A stretch of 64,000 bases of DNA from Verrucomicrobiales bacterium (GCA_029212615.1 JARGPJ010000004.1:333131-397130), one strand, 5' to 3'; positions 19,688-29,086 are shown, counted from the stretch's first letter. Numbers and translations are program-made. Notes: a model not told the origin generated them from the sequence alone.

Positions 19688-20940
19688 GCACGGGAACGTT
19701 CGATGACCGAAGTAAGGTATTGTTGGAAGTGCCAAATAGGTTCTTCCAGATGACTTAGTCGTCCGGGCTTATAGGCTGCCGATCGCATTCCCATCTGTGT
19801 TGCCGAGCAGACTTCCATGTCCTCGAGGTGGAACTTGATCGCTGCTTCGACCTCATTCCTGAAGAGGGCGTCATAGCCGTCCCGCTCCTTGTTTGAGGGG
19901 TCAATGATCATCGTGGTGAGGAGGGTGCATGTTTCGGGGCCGGTCGGAAGCAGTCGATACCAGTAGGTCCGGTCCGGAGCGTTGAAGATAAGGAAGTTTG
20001 GAAACCCGAGATAGACCCACCACTCCGTGTAGTCTTCAACCTCCAGCCCGGGAAAAGGGATCATGGTCGTCCCCGCGTCTCCCGTCTTGAGGATTTCCTC
20101 CTTCATGTCAGCCCTGAGGGGCAGATGCATCACGGAAAAATTTTCGTCATAGGGTTCCGTCCAGCAGCCTTTAGCAGGGAGAAAAGGTTCAAGGGTTTCA
20201 CGGTGCGCACCGAGATGGTGATAGGCTTCCATGAAATTCTCGAGAAGGATTTTCCAGTTGAAATCACATTCCCAGCTTTGAGACCAGACAAGTTCAGCCT
20301 CGGACCAGTTCCACTTTCCGATGAACCTGTCTTTCAGTCCCCCGAGCTTCTCCGCTACTGGTGGCAGGCTCTCGTTCAGAGTCACAAAAATGAACCCTTC
20401 CCATATCTCACTGCGGTAGTTGTGAAGACAGACTTCGCTGCGATCAAAGCCTTCCGCCTCCTGCATTTCAGGTACTCCAACCAGTTTGCCGGTGAGGTCA
20501 TAGCTCCAGAGGTGATAGGGGCAAAGGACGACGCGCTGATTTCCGCTTTCGGGAGTAGAGCCACTGGGCATCACGTCCATGCCACGGTGACGGCAGACCC
20601 GGGACAGGACACGGATCACTTCGTCTTTGCCGCGTGTTACGAGCATGGGTTCGCCACACATATCAACGCGAAGGTAGTCGCCCGACTTTGGAATTTGAGA
20701 TACGTGAGCGACAGAAATCCATTCTTTTCGAAAGATCTCATTCACTTCGAAGTTGAGGAAATCCGGAGAGACATAAGAACCGGAGGGAAGAGATTGTGAT
20801 TTTTCCCGCGGGAGGGCGGCTGATTCAATAATGCTGTCACAGATAGCATTGAAGTCAGCAGTACTTCCTCCGTTCGCCGGGAAAGCATAGCTCTCGTCTG
20901 TTGCCGAAGGAGTTGGCATGGGTGGGGATGCTGTCGTCAT
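19684..20940 (-). CDS. Rieske non-heme iron oxygenase, alpha-subunit type (copy 1)
   Basis: 418 residues. An N-terminal Rieske [2Fe-2S] domain (about 55-185) has ligands in CRHRGMD and CPYHLWSYDL, with 21 residues between the His and the second Cys instead of the usual 15-17. The catalytic domain (about 190-418) has the mononuclear iron site NFMEAYHHLGAHRE with the third ligand likely Asp in FHLEDMEVC. Similar single-component-looking subunits act in carnitine, betaine and stachydrine N-demethylation or ring hydroxylation. It needs an electron-transfer reductase and none is in the window. Paralogous to the gene at 26113-27483. Confidence 0.92.
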   Translation of the reverse strand: MTTASPPMPTPSATDESYAFPANGGSTADFNAICDSIIESAALPREKSQSLPSGSYVSPDFLNFEVNEIFRKEWISVAHVSQIPKSGDYLRVDMCGEPMLVTRGKDEVIRVLSRVCRHRGMDVMPSGSTPESGNQRVVLCPYHLWSYDLTGKLVGVPEMQEAEGFDRSEVCLHNYRSEIWEGFIFVTLNESLPPVAEKLGGLKDRFIGKWNWSEAELVWSQSWECDFNWKILLENFMEAYHHLGAHRETLEPFLPAKGCWTEPYDENFSVMHLPLRADMKEEILKTGDAGTTMIPFPGLEVEDYTEWWVYLGFPNFLIFNAPDRTYWYRLLPTGPETCTLLTTMIIDPSNKERDGYDALFRNEVEAAIKFHLEDMEVCSATQMGMRSAAYKPGRLSHLEEPIWHFQQYLTSVIERSRA

Positions 20941-20958
20941 ATGATGCTTTGTTAGGGA

Positions 20959-21813
20959 TCACGTTGAGAGAATGGATTTGAGGCGGTCGCGCTGCCGGTG
21001 GGCGATCCAGGTGTTGATCTCCCAGAGATCACCAACTGGCTTCTGTGTAAAAGGTTCGCAATGCAGGTAGCCGTCAGGGCCGAATTCCGGGGTGATCGTA
21101 AAATGTTCGACTCCTCTTTCGATCTGAGACGCCCAAATCTTGTCCCACCAGCCTTCGTGGGCGGCGAGATCGCCCGCATGCTCAGGAGCGCGCGGGTCAG
21201 GAACCTGAGGGCCCTGACTGTAACCGACCCTGGTCTGAAGATGGAAAGCGTGTTGCGCACAAAGATCCAAAATCTCAGGTTCCTCGTCGAGGACAAGACG
21301 CTCCGCGACGACGACGAAATGGCTGAAATCGCAGGTGATCTTGAGATCGGGAACCTCCCGGAGAATATGGCGGGTAGCCCAGGCGCTGTTTAAGTAACGC
21401 CCGCGGTGAGTTTCCGCAGAAATAGAAACGCCGTATTCCTTCTCCAGGAGAGGGATCTCCTGGTAGAAGGCAACTGCTTCCACGGGGCACCATGAATCAC
21501 TTCCACACATGGTGTTGATGAACAGGGGCTTTGCGGGAAGGGCATCTTCTATCCCTTTACGAAGCGAAGTGAGATGTTCGTCGACTGACTTTCCCGGCGA
21601 CGGGACATACAGGCCGGGGACCGTCGCGGTGGAGACTTCTGCTATGTAGAGCAAATCGTTCTCAGCAAGGGTGCTGAGAAAAGATTCCTGCTCCGAATCC
21701 TCGATAGGAAAGGGGGATTCGAAGCCCGCAAAGTTTGCTTCAGCGCAAAGTTGCGCGGCTTCGGCATGGGTGCCCTCGTGCCCCCAGAATGTTTTGAAGA
21801 GAGAGATTTTCAT
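20959..21813 (-). CDS. AP-endonuclease-2/xylose-isomerase-like TIM barrel protein
   Basis: 284 residues, one TIM-barrel domain of the sugar phosphate isomerase/epimerase type. Metal-ligand candidates are spaced as in the family: Glu in SAETHRGR (about 135), Asp and His in CDFSHF (about 164-167), His in FHLQTRVG (about 195) and Glu in TPEFGP (about 247). No signal peptide. Family members are isomerases, epimerases or lyases; in this island it could process a carbon skeleton released by the oxygenases. It lies 18 bases upstream of the Rieske gene and 11 bases downstream of the SUMF1 gene, within the same transcription unit. Confidence 0.85.
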   Translation of the reverse strand: MKISLFKTFWGHEGTHAEAAQLCAEANFAGFESPFPIEDSEQESFLSTLAENDLLYIAEVSTATVPGLYVPSPGKSVDEHLTSLRKGIEDALPAKPLFINTMCGSDSWCPVEAVAFYQEIPLLEKEYGVSISAETHRGRYLNSAWATRHILREVPDLKITCDFSHFVVVAERLVLDEEPEILDLCAQHAFHLQTRVGYSQGPQVPDPRAPEHAGDLAAHEGWWDKIWASQIERGVEHFTITPEFGPDGYLHCEPFTQKPVGDLWEINTWIAHRQRDRLKSILST

Positions 21814-21824
21814 CAGAAAGTTAT

Positions 21825-22568
21825 CTAGTCGAGTTCGACAACGAGTCGAAATCCAAGATTGTCATGACATTCACTGCGGACCGCCCAGTCGCGGGCCGAG
21901 CATCGCATTGTGCGCGGTAGTTGATCCCAGGAGCCTCCTTTTGTGACAAAGCGGGTGCCGGGCGTCGCTGAAATTTCTCCGGGACTGCGAGTCCAGGGAC
22001 TCGAGGTCCATTCGTTGATGTTTCCGCTCATGTCGAAGAGACCAAAAGGATTGGGTGGGTAGGATCCGATGGGTGTCTTATACCCGCGACCAACGGGGTC
22101 TCCCATTTCATCGTAAAGATAGTTCGCTTCATTGAGTGAAAGGCGGTTTCGTCCGGAAGGGAAGAGGGCGTCCTTTCCTGCGCGTGCTGCATACTCCCAT
22201 TCAACCTCTGTTGGAAGGCGGCAGCGTTTGCCTGTTTGTGTGCTGAGCCACTCTCCGTATTCAACCGCTTCCTCCCACGTCACACCGGATACCGGAAGGC
22301 AGGAACCATTCGAAGTGGGGGCAGCTGATTTTCGAAAACGTGACCATTCGCATTGAGTCACCGGTGAACGTCCCATCGCAATCCGTTGCGAAACGGTCAT
22401 CTCACGACGTGGTAGTTCGACTGCGCTCACGTAGCGGTCTTCGTCAGAGCCCCCCATCAGGAATTCTCCGGTGGGAAGCTCGACAAAGCTGAAAGGGTCA
22501 GGCGTCGGATCATCGGTTTGTCCGATCTCGAGACGAAAAGCAGGAACGGTTGAATCGGTGACTGACAT
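21825..22568 (-). CDS. SUMF1/FGE-fold domain protein (copy 2)
   Basis: 247 residues, one SUMF1 domain: ELPTGEFLMGGSDEDRY, RMAIGRSPVT-like substrate loop (ISQRIAMGRSPVTQCEW region), LPTEVEWEYAARAGKD, GLFDMSGNINEWTS and KGGSWDQLPRTMRCSARDWA. The last segment aligns with copy 1 (PR-L/M-LRCS-x-D, then Cys, then N-I/L-GFRL), so the two are paralogues sharing two Cys residues not found together in classic FGE. Function unknown; a modifying or iron-dependent oxidative role is possible from family knowledge. It lies 19 bases after the binding-protein gene. Confidence 0.85.
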   Translation of the reverse strand: MSVTDSTVPAFRLEIGQTDDPTPDPFSFVELPTGEFLMGGSDEDRYVSAVELPRREMTVSQRIAMGRSPVTQCEWSRFRKSAAPTSNGSCLPVSGVTWEEAVEYGEWLSTQTGKRCRLPTEVEWEYAARAGKDALFPSGRNRLSLNEANYLYDEMGDPVGRGYKTPIGSYPPNPFGLFDMSGNINEWTSSPWTRSPGEISATPGTRFVTKGGSWDQLPRTMRCSARDWAVRSECHDNLGFRLVVELD

Positions 22569-22587
22569 CTGTATGAAGGTGTTAGGA

Positions 22588-23748
22588 TTACTGGCCGTAA
22601 CCTTTTTCGATAAGGGATTTCATCGGGCCTGTTTCGATTCCTGATTCCACTGGATGGCTTTCTTTGACCATTCCGAACTTGATCCACCAGTCATTTGTCA
22701 TCTTCCAGTGAGCGGAGATATGCCCGTTTTCACCGAAGGGGGGCGTGCCTTCGATCAGGCCCATAAACTGTGCGGACTCGGTGAAATTGAATGGAAAGAT
22801 TCCACCATCTTCGGAAGCTCCGCTGGCCCCGATAACGAGCTCAACATCTTCGACCGGAAACTGCAGTCCTTTGGCGATAATGGCACTTCCCTCAGCCGGG
22901 TTCTCCTCCCAGAATTTTACCGCCTCGAAATATGCCTTGATGGTGAGAGCGGCAATCTTCTTCTTTTTCATGAAGGCTTCGCTCATGTACATGCCGTCTG
23001 CGAGCAGGGCAGTTTCCTGAAAATAGGGATCTTTAGAGGTAGTGGCTACGGTAGCCTCAGGAAGGGCCTTTAATACGTTGCTTCCGAAGGGTTCCCAGAA
23101 TTCACCGGCGGCAACTTTTCCGCTGACCATGGCCGCAACCGCATCATCCATAATCAGGTTTGTGTATTTGACCTCGTCGAAGGCAACGCCGTTCTCTTCG
23201 AGCCAGATGCCCATGTAGATTTGGGTGAGGCCACCTTCGAGCACCGCCACCTCTTTTCCAATCAGGTCCTTCGCTGACTCAATCCCGGGGGCCAGAATAA
23301 TCTTATCTGTTCCATAGGAGGGATTCGTGTAGGCGACCATTTTGACGGGAACGCCTTCCTCTGCCGCGATCGGTCCATATTCGACGGTGGAAGAGGTGAC
23401 GTCGAGTTGTCCTGCCGCCATGAGGCCGAAGCTCTCGTAGGGGTCTTCGATGATCTGAATATCAAGTTCAATTTGCGGAACCAGATTCTTCTCTTTGGCA
23501 ATGAACCAGAACCCGTATCCCGGCCAGGAGAAAAGGGAAACACTCACTTTGGTTGGCGTTTTAGCAGGCTTCTTGTCCGGCTTTGATTCGGGTTCGGAGG
23601 GTTCCGGAACAGGAGCTGTCTCTGCGGGAGTTTCATCAGCGCCCCGTTCTTCAAGTGAGGCTGGGCCCTCTGAGCATGAGACCAGGAGGGAGAATGCTGC
23701 CAGCGCCATGAGGGCGGCGCCGTGCTTGAGACAGTGGATTAATTTCAT
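22588..23748 (-). CDS. ABC transporter substrate-binding lipoprotein, NitT/TauT (NMT1-like) type
   Basis: 386 residues. The N-terminus has a hydrophobic core and the lipobox LLVSC (Cys at about 25), so it is lipidated at the cell envelope. A Glu/Pro/Lys-rich linker (30-70) is followed by an NMT1/TauA-type bilobal domain: SWPGYGFWFIAKEKNL, AAGQLDVTSSTVEYGP, VAVLEGGLTQIYMG and a C-terminal ALTIKAYFEAVKFWEENP. It would deliver a small organic N compound to the permease encoded just upstream. Only one ATPase is in the island. Paralogous in fold, but not closely similar, to the binding protein at 32270. Confidence 0.9.
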   Translation of the reverse strand: MKLIHCLKHGAALMALAAFSLLVSCSEGPASLEERGADETPAETAPVPEPSEPESKPDKKPAKTPTKVSVSLFSWPGYGFWFIAKEKNLVPQIELDIQIIEDPYESFGLMAAGQLDVTSSTVEYGPIAAEEGVPVKMVAYTNPSYGTDKIILAPGIESAKDLIGKEVAVLEGGLTQIYMGIWLEENGVAFDEVKYTNLIMDDAVAAMVSGKVAAGEFWEPFGSNVLKALPEATVATTSKDPYFQETALLADGMYMSEAFMKKKKIAALTIKAYFEAVKFWEENPAEGSAIIAKGLQFPVEDVELVIGASGASEDGGIFPFNFTESAQFMGLIEGTPPFGENGHISAHWKMTNDWWIKFGMVKESHPVESGIETGPMKSLIEKGYGQ

Positions 23749-23772
23749 TATCGTATTGTCACTTAGTTAGTC

Positions 23773-24675
23773 TCAATGGAGGTAGCGAAAGCTGAGCCGG
23801 TGAATCAGTCGAAAGACCAGATCGAAAAGGAGTCCGAGAAGCCCGATGACGAGAATCCCTGCCAGAATGTCGTCGACCCTGACAAATCGTTTTGCGCGCA
23901 TCATCATTGCGCCAATGCCGTCTGTCGCCGCGACGATTTCAGCGATGACGAGATAGGTCCAGCTCACGGCCATCATTTGCCGGGCGGTATCAAGGTAGCT
24001 GGGAAGCGCTGAAGGGAGAATGACGCGCCAGAGTACATTTCCACGCTTTGCGCCCAGCGTTCGCGAGCACTCGACGATTTCCGTCTTTACCGCCTTGGTG
24101 TTGTCCATGAAGAGCGTGACAAGAAACCAAACCACTCCCAGAACGAGCAGGGCAATTTTTTGCCCATCACCGGTCCCGAGCCACATTAGGAGGAGGGGGA
24201 CGAATGAAGGCGCTGGAAGATAGCGGAACGGCGAGACGAGGGGATTGAGGAATCCTTCAGCGACCGGAAAGGTTCCCATCAGCATGCCCAGAGGTAGCGC
24301 GATCGCAAGCGCGATTCCGAAGCTGATCAGGATACGTTTGACGCTCATGAGAACATCGGTTCCGAATGACTGATTGGCAAACAGATCGAACAGGGCGGCA
24401 CCTACCTTTGCGGGTCCCGGAAAGAGGGCGTCCGGGGTGAAAGATGCCGCTGCAAGAAAGTGCCAGCTCAGGAGAAATCCAGCCCAGGCTCCGATTGCCA
24501 AACCTATCTTGAGGGGGCGCTTAATCGGCTTCTTGAACTCGAAGAGGGAAATAAATGAGAATCCTGCCGCCGGCTTTTCCGGATTCAAGGCAACAGAAGG
24601 TTCAGTTGTGGTGACCAATGACATGACTTTGTTTGAAGACCGTTGCGATTCCCGATTCAATAATGCATGAGCCAT
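23773..24675 (-). CDS. ABC transporter permease, SsuC/TauC type
   Basis: 300 residues in the open frame from ATG 24675; ATG 24624 (MSLVTTTEPS) would give 283 residues and is as likely, since neither has a ribosome site. About six membrane segments lie between residues 60 and 290, with the cytoplasmic EAA loop EIVECSRTLGAKRGNVLWR near 205-225 that contacts the ATPase. It is 24 bases upstream of its binding-protein gene. No ATPase gene accompanies this pair, so it presumably uses the one at 29878-30777. Confidence 0.92.
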   Translation of the reverse strand: MAHALLNRESQRSSNKVMSLVTTTEPSVALNPEKPAAGFSFISLFEFKKPIKRPLKIGLAIGAWAGFLLSWHFLAAASFTPDALFPGPAKVGAALFDLFANQSFGTDVLMSVKRILISFGIALAIALPLGMLMGTFPVAEGFLNPLVSPFRYLPAPSFVPLLLMWLGTGDGQKIALLVLGVVWFLVTLFMDNTKAVKTEIVECSRTLGAKRGNVLWRVILPSALPSYLDTARQMMAVSWTYLVIAEIVAATDGIGAMMMRAKRFVRVDDILAGILVIGLLGLLFDLVFRLIHRLSFRYLH

Positions 24676-24757
24676 GCCATCAGGATTCGTTATCTAGCGA
24701 TTGCCGTCTATCCGTATCACGAGTGATGAGTAAAGGTGTGTCCCTGAGTTCTGTGGA

Positions 24758-26116
24758 TCAGAACAATCTCGCGTACCGATCAATCTCCCATTGGGAGACA
24801 GTCTGATGGTATTGTCTCCATTCTTCGGATTTATAGGTGATGAATTCCTCCTTCAATCCTTTGCCCAACACCTGTTCAATGAACGGGTCGCTTGCGAACT
24901 CGTTGACGGCTTCATTGAGATCCCGGGGAAGTTCCCGGATTCCGGCATCAGCAAGTTGCTGTGGCGAGTATTCGTAGAGATTCTCCTCCTGGGCCTCACC
25001 TGGATCAATGTCTTCGCGGATTCCTTCAAGCCCGGCAGCAAGGACGAGGGTAGCTGCGAGGTAGGGATTGCAGGAAGCGTCGGCATTCCGGGATTCAACC
25101 CGCCCTCCCCCCATGGGCACGCGGAGGGCGTTGGTTCGGTTGTTTTTGCCGTAGCTGTTGAAGACAGGCGCCCAGCTGTAGTAGGACATGAGGCCCCGCC
25201 GGACGAGGCGTTTGTAGCTGTTCACGGTCGGAGCAAAAGCGGCGCAGATGGCAGGACCGTGTTTGAGAACTCCGCCCACAAACTGGTATCCCAGTTTGGT
25301 GAGACCAAGCCCCCGCGGATCGTCGGCAGGATCACATTCGAAGAGGTTGGCACCCGTCTCGAGATCGTAGAGTGACATGTTGAAGTGTGCTCCGGACCCT
25401 GTTTTGTCCGCAAACGGTTTCGGCATGAAGGTAGCGAGCAGATCCTCTTCAGCGGCGTAGTGCTTCGCCATCATGCGGAAGAAGATGAAGCGGTCGCACA
25501 TGGTGAGGGCGTCAGCGTATTTGAAGTCGAACTCGAATTGAGAATTAGCATCCTCGTGGTCGAGTGAATAGAGGTCCCAGCCGAGATCGTTGATGACGGT
25601 GGAGACTTTGTCGATCCATGTATAGCGATCCATAAACCGCTTCACGTCGTAGCAGGCTTTCTCAAGATTGTCGTCGTCGTTCGGAATCTCCAGCTTCCCC
25701 TCGTCGGTGTATTTTACGACGAAGACTTCGCATTCGATTCCGAGGTTCAATCCAAAGCCCATCCCGGCGGCCTCTCCCAGTTGTTTCTTTAAGGCGACCC
25801 GGGTGTTGATCTCGTAGGGGTCTCCTTTGAAGGTGTTGTCCGCCGGGTAGAATACGACCTCACTGTTCCACGGGAGGATCGTCCCCCGTTCAAGGTCGGG
25901 GACGGAAGCGATTTCGTCATCGTTCGGGCTTTGTCCGAGCCCGTCGAGGGCGTATCCGGTGTAGAGTTCCGAGCCCTGAGCGAAGTGGATGAAGTGGTCA
26001 ATCGGCACAAATTTGCCTTTTGGGACACCGTGGATATCCACATAGGCGCCCACACAATACTTCACTCCCTGAGCTTTGAGCTCCTCCTGTTTCTGAATTA
26101 ATTCTTCACTGGTCAT
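24758..26116 (-). CDS. glutamine synthetase-like ligase, GlnT (type III) group
   Basis: 452 residues from ATG 26116, which overlaps the Rieske gene stop (ATGA); the longer frame reads back through that gene and is rejected. It has the glutamine synthetase N-domain ([14 protein letters not shown]) and catalytic barrel: [41 protein letters not shown] (glutamate-carboxylate Arg), [10 protein letters not shown] and [19 protein letters not shown]. The group includes GlnT and gamma-glutamylmethylamide synthetase, which ligate glutamate to ammonia or a small amine. Coupling to a Rieske gene recalls gamma-glutamylanilide synthase in aniline oxidation. Substrate cannot be read from sequence. Confidence 0.9.
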   Translation of the reverse strand: MTSEELIQKQEELKAQGVKYCVGAYVDIHGVPKGKFVPIDHFIHFAQGSELYTGYALDGLGQSPNDDEIASVPDLERGTILPWNSEVVFYPADNTFKGDPYEINTRVALKKQLGEAAGMGFGLNLGIECEVFVVKYTDEGKLEIPNDDDNLEKACYDVKRFMDRYTWIDKVSTVINDLGWDLYSLDHEDANSQFEFDFKYADALTMCDRFIFFRMMAKHYAAEEDLLATFMPKPFADKTGSGAHFNMSLYDLETGANLFECDPADDPRGLGLTKLGYQFVGGVLKHGPAICAAFAPTVNSYKRLVRRGLMSYYSWAPVFNSYGKNNRTNALRVPMGGGRVESRNADASCNPYLAATLVLAAGLEGIREDIDPGEAQEENLYEYSPQQLADAGIRELPRDLNEAVNEFASDPFIEQVLGKGLKEEFITYKSEEWRQYHQTVSQWEIDRYARLF

Positions 26117-27483
26117 TTTTGTTTGTGTTGGAGTTGTGCCGGTGCGGCAGGTCTGTCGAGGGTCGGCCAGGTGCCGCGAGCACGTGCTGCGAGGAACCGT
26201 TGGATCAGCCAAATAGGCATCTCGAGGTGACTGAGGCGCCCTCGCTGATAGCCGGAGGTATAAAGTCCCCGCTGCACCGCCATGCAGACTTCCATGTCTT
26301 CGAGGTGAAAATCGATCGCGGCTTGAGTGCCCTTCTCTTTCATCGATTCAAATTCGGAATGTTCCAGCGTCGACGCGGGTACGAGAATGGTTGTGAGCAG
26401 TTTGAGACGGTCCGGACCGAGTGGTTCAATCCGGTACCAGATGAAACAATCCGGAGTTGTGACAAAGGTGAAGAGAGGGAATCCCAGGCCCAGGCCCCAT
26501 TCAAACCGTTCCTCTTCATTGAGTCCTTCAACGGGAGGGAAGGTGTCCCAGCGCTTGCCGTCCGCTTCGAGAGACTTGATCTCCTCACAGAGTGCGGGCT
26601 TCATGGGGAGGTGACAGCGAATGTGAGAAGGTTTCTCTTCTTCGGTCCACGTATCGCGGGCAGGCATCATGGGCTGAAGTGTTTTGCTGTGGGCGCCGGC
26701 GTGGTGATACGATTCCATGAAATTTTCGGTGAGAACTTTCCAGTTAAACGCGCAGTCCCATTCGCTGGAGGAAATCAGCTTCATGTCTCCGATCTTCCAC
26801 GATGCGATCGACTCGTTCAGTGCCGCGTATTTCTCTGCGACGCTTTGTGGAGCCTTCCCGTCGAGATTGAGAAAGAGGAAGCCGTTCCAGATTTCAGACC
26901 GGAATTCCCGGAGCTTCCAGTCGTCGCGGTTGAAGTCTTCCGCTTCGCCCATTTCGGCACAGGCCTTCAACTGGCCATTCAGTTCGAAGGTCCAGAAATG
27001 ATAGGGACAGAGAAAGAAGCGGGTCTTCCCGCAACCTGATTCACCGTCTCTAACTTCTGCAGGGCTGTGTCCATCGTGTCCGAAACCGGGAGGCATGATG
27101 TCCATGGCACGATGAGGGCAGACACGGGAGAGGATACGGTATTGCCCCTCCTTATCCTTTACTGCGATCATCGGTTCCCCGAAGAGATCCAGATTGATGA
27201 AGTCGCCGTTCTCCGGAAGCTGCGAAATATGCGCAACGGCGTACCAATCGTTTCTGAAGATGTTGTCGACTTCCCATTCGAAGAACTCATTGCTCGTGTA
27301 CGCTTGCGAGGGCAGAGTGGTACATTGCGCGAGAGGAAGGTCGGCGATGCGTTGAATCTCTTCGAGAATCCCTTCCACAGAGAGTTCAGGTTGAGCGTTG
27401 GGGATGTTCCCCCGATAGCCCTGGCCGGGCGAGGTCGCGGGCATGCATGCCGCGCGGATGTCAGATTCAGTGACGTTTTTCAT
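26113..27483 (-). CDS. Rieske non-heme iron oxygenase, alpha-subunit type (copy 2)
   Basis: 456 residues from ATG 27483; an in-frame TTG six codons upstream (27501) is less likely. Rieske ligands are in [12 protein letters not shown] and [10 protein letters not shown], separated by an unusually long loop (34 residues from His to the second Cys) rich in Gly, Asp and Ser. The mononuclear iron motif is [14 protein letters not shown] and the third ligand is likely Asp in [10 protein letters not shown]-terminal extension of about 70 residues. It overlaps the glutamine synthetase-like gene by four bases, a strong sign that ligase and oxygenase act together. No reductase or ferredoxin is nearby. Confidence 0.92.
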   Translation of the reverse strand: MKNVTESDIRAACMPATSPGQGYRGNIPNAQPELSVEGILEEIQRIADLPLAQCTTLPSQAYTSNEFFEWEVDNIFRNDWYAVAHISQLPENGDFINLDLFGEPMIAVKDKEGQYRILSRVCPHRAMDIMPPGFGHDGHSPAEVRDGESGCGKTRFFLCPYHFWTFELNGQLKACAEMGEAEDFNRDDWKLREFRSEIWNGFLFLNLDGKAPQSVAEKYAALNESIASWKIGDMKLISSSEWDCAFNWKVLTENFMESYHHAGAHSKTLQPMMPARDTWTEEEKPSHIRCHLPMKPALCEEIKSLEADGKRWDTFPPVEGLNEEERFEWGLGLGFPLFTFVTTPDCFIWYRIEPLGPDRLKLLTTILVPASTLEHSEFESMKEKGTQAAIDFHLEDMEVCMAVQRGLYTSGYQRGRLSHLEMPIWLIQRFLAARARGTWPTLDRPAAPAQLQHKQK

Positions 27484-27580
27484 GTGATGAAGTGTTAACA
27501 ATTATGGTAGTGTTAGGGTTTTGGGCTGAGTGGTGGCGGGTAGCGGTTGAGGTGCTACTGCTCAGCAACCCAGAAACACG

Positions 27581-27652
27581 GCGCAACACAGGGTGATCCC
27601 GAGCTGTCGGAGCAGTTCGATTACCGGGATCGGATGTTGTGCTGATTTCATC
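27581..27652 (-). ncRNA. structured intercistronic element, candidate regulatory RNA
   Basis: In the 176-base gap between two island genes, nested inverted repeats fold into one long hairpin: outer stem GCGCAACA (27581-27588) with TGTTGTGC (27645-27652, one G-U), middle stem GATCCCG (27595-27601) with CGGGATC (27635-27641), and a small inner stem AGCTG/CAGTT (27602-27606 and 27613-27617). No U-run follows on the minus strand, so it is not a plain terminator. It could be an mRNA processing or stabilising element or a leader of the Rieske gene. It does not resemble the known guanidine riboswitch classes as I remember them. Confidence 0.4.
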
Positions 27653-27659
27653 CTGATGA

Positions 27660-29084
27660 TTAAACGTGGGTCAGAAACTGATCGAGTTGCCGATCATGGA
27701 CAGGGTAGAATGACTGCTCCCATTCCCACCGTTTCTGCTTGAGGAAAATTCCTTTCATTTCGCCGAAAACCCGATCGGTGAAAGGGTCATCTTCGAAGGC
27801 GTCGAGAGCCTCTTTGAGCGTTGCGGGAAGGAACTCGACTGAGTTTTCTTTGAGCTGAGCACGGCTCAGGTTGTAGACATTCGAGTTGATGGGTTCCCCG
27901 GGATCCAGCTCCTGCTCAATACCGTCAAGGCCCGCGGCAAGGTGCATCGCTGCAGTGAGATACGGGTTGTTTGCCATGTCCGGGGCCCGGTTTTCAATGC
28001 AGTAACGATTCAGTGGCAGGCGAAGCATGGCGGAACGGTTGTTCCTTCCGAAGGCGACGAGTACCGGTGCCCAGCTCACGTCGGGCATGTCACCCTGAGC
28101 AATGAAGCCCTGGTAGCTATTGTAGGTGGGAGAACTCACTGCGGTGATGGCAGGAGCGTGTTGGAGAACGCCGGCTGTGAAATGATAGGCAAGCTTCGAT
28201 AGCGGAATGCCGTGTTTCTCTGCGAAAAGATTCGAATCCGGTTCCGGGGCAAATAAATTGTCGCCGGTTTCGAGGTCGGCGAGCGACATGTTGAAATGGC
28301 AGCCGGAGCGAAAATCGTCAGCAAAGGGTTTCGGCATGAAGGTCGCGATCGCTCCGATGGATTCCGCGACTTGCTTGGCCATGAGGCGAATAAAGGTTAA
28401 GCGGTCGGATGTCGTGAGGGCATCCGAGAATGCGTAGTCGAATTCGTATTGTCCGTGTCCGCCTTCCTGGTCAAACGAGAACAGGCCCCAGTCGAGTTCC
28501 TTAAAGTATTTGGTGAAGGGTTCGAGAAATTCCATTGATCCCATGGACTGATGGATGTCGTAGGCGGGGCAGACTCCCCGATATCGATGGCTCGTAAGTG
28601 GTTCGTAGTCCCCGGTTTCCGCGTTGGGCTTCAGTACGTAGAATTCAGGTTCAACGCCGAGATTGAACTTCATCCCCATTGCGGCGGCACGGTCGAGTTG
28701 CCGTTTCAGGATTTGCCGACTGTCATTCTCATAGGGGGCGCCATGGTAGTAGAGATCCCCGAAGAAGTAAGCGAACCGGTCATCCCATGGGCAGACAATG
28801 GCGGAGTCAAGATCCGGTACGGCGGCGCATTCGTCCTCCTGCGGCCCCACAAGTCCCATGCCTTCCATCGCGCCCACAGTGAACAGTTCGGAACCGGCGG
28901 CCATTTTATCCAGGCATTCGACCGGGTTGACCTTGGCTTTGGGCACTCCGTGAATATCGACATAGCTGGAAAGCAGAAATTGAACCCCCCTTGAATCGAA
29001 CTCCTTTTTGAGCGCGGCGATCTTGTTTGCATCCGGGACAAAATCATCCGGGATGGCAAAAACGGGTGTGTCAGCAGTGGGCAT
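27660..29084 (-). CDS. glutamine synthetase-like ligase, second copy (divergent)
   Basis: 474 residues, paralogous to the ligase at 24758-26116 over its length. It keeps [59 protein letters not shown] and ENRAPDMANNPYLT, so ATP and metal sites appear intact. The NSYKRL loop, whose Arg grips the glutamate carboxylate in canonical glutamine synthetase, reads NSYQGFIAQG, so the acid substrate or its binding has probably changed. An N-terminal extension of about 20 residues is present. It starts two bases before the end of the creatininase-family gene spacing and is co-transcribed with it. Likely product: a gamma-glutamyl-type amide, substrate unknown. Confidence 0.88.
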   Translation of the reverse strand: MPTADTPVFAIPDDFVPDANKIAALKKEFDSRGVQFLLSSYVDIHGVPKAKVNPVECLDKMAAGSELFTVGAMEGMGLVGPQEDECAAVPDLDSAIVCPWDDRFAYFFGDLYYHGAPYENDSRQILKRQLDRAAAMGMKFNLGVEPEFYVLKPNAETGDYEPLTSHRYRGVCPAYDIHQSMGSMEFLEPFTKYFKELDWGLFSFDQEGGHGQYEFDYAFSDALTTSDRLTFIRLMAKQVAESIGAIATFMPKPFADDFRSGCHFNMSLADLETGDNLFAPEPDSNLFAEKHGIPLSKLAYHFTAGVLQHAPAITAVSSPTYNSYQGFIAQGDMPDVSWAPVLVAFGRNNRSAMLRLPLNRYCIENRAPDMANNPYLTAAMHLAAGLDGIEQELDPGEPINSNVYNLSRAQLKENSVEFLPATLKEALDAFEDDPFTDRVFGEMKGIFLKQKRWEWEQSFYPVHDRQLDQFLTHV

Positions 29085-29086
29085 AG

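Noticed and set aside
26119..27039. 306-codon plus-strand frame antisense to the Rieske gene
   Set aside because: Shadow frame; the minus-strand protein has the clear Rieske and iron motifs.
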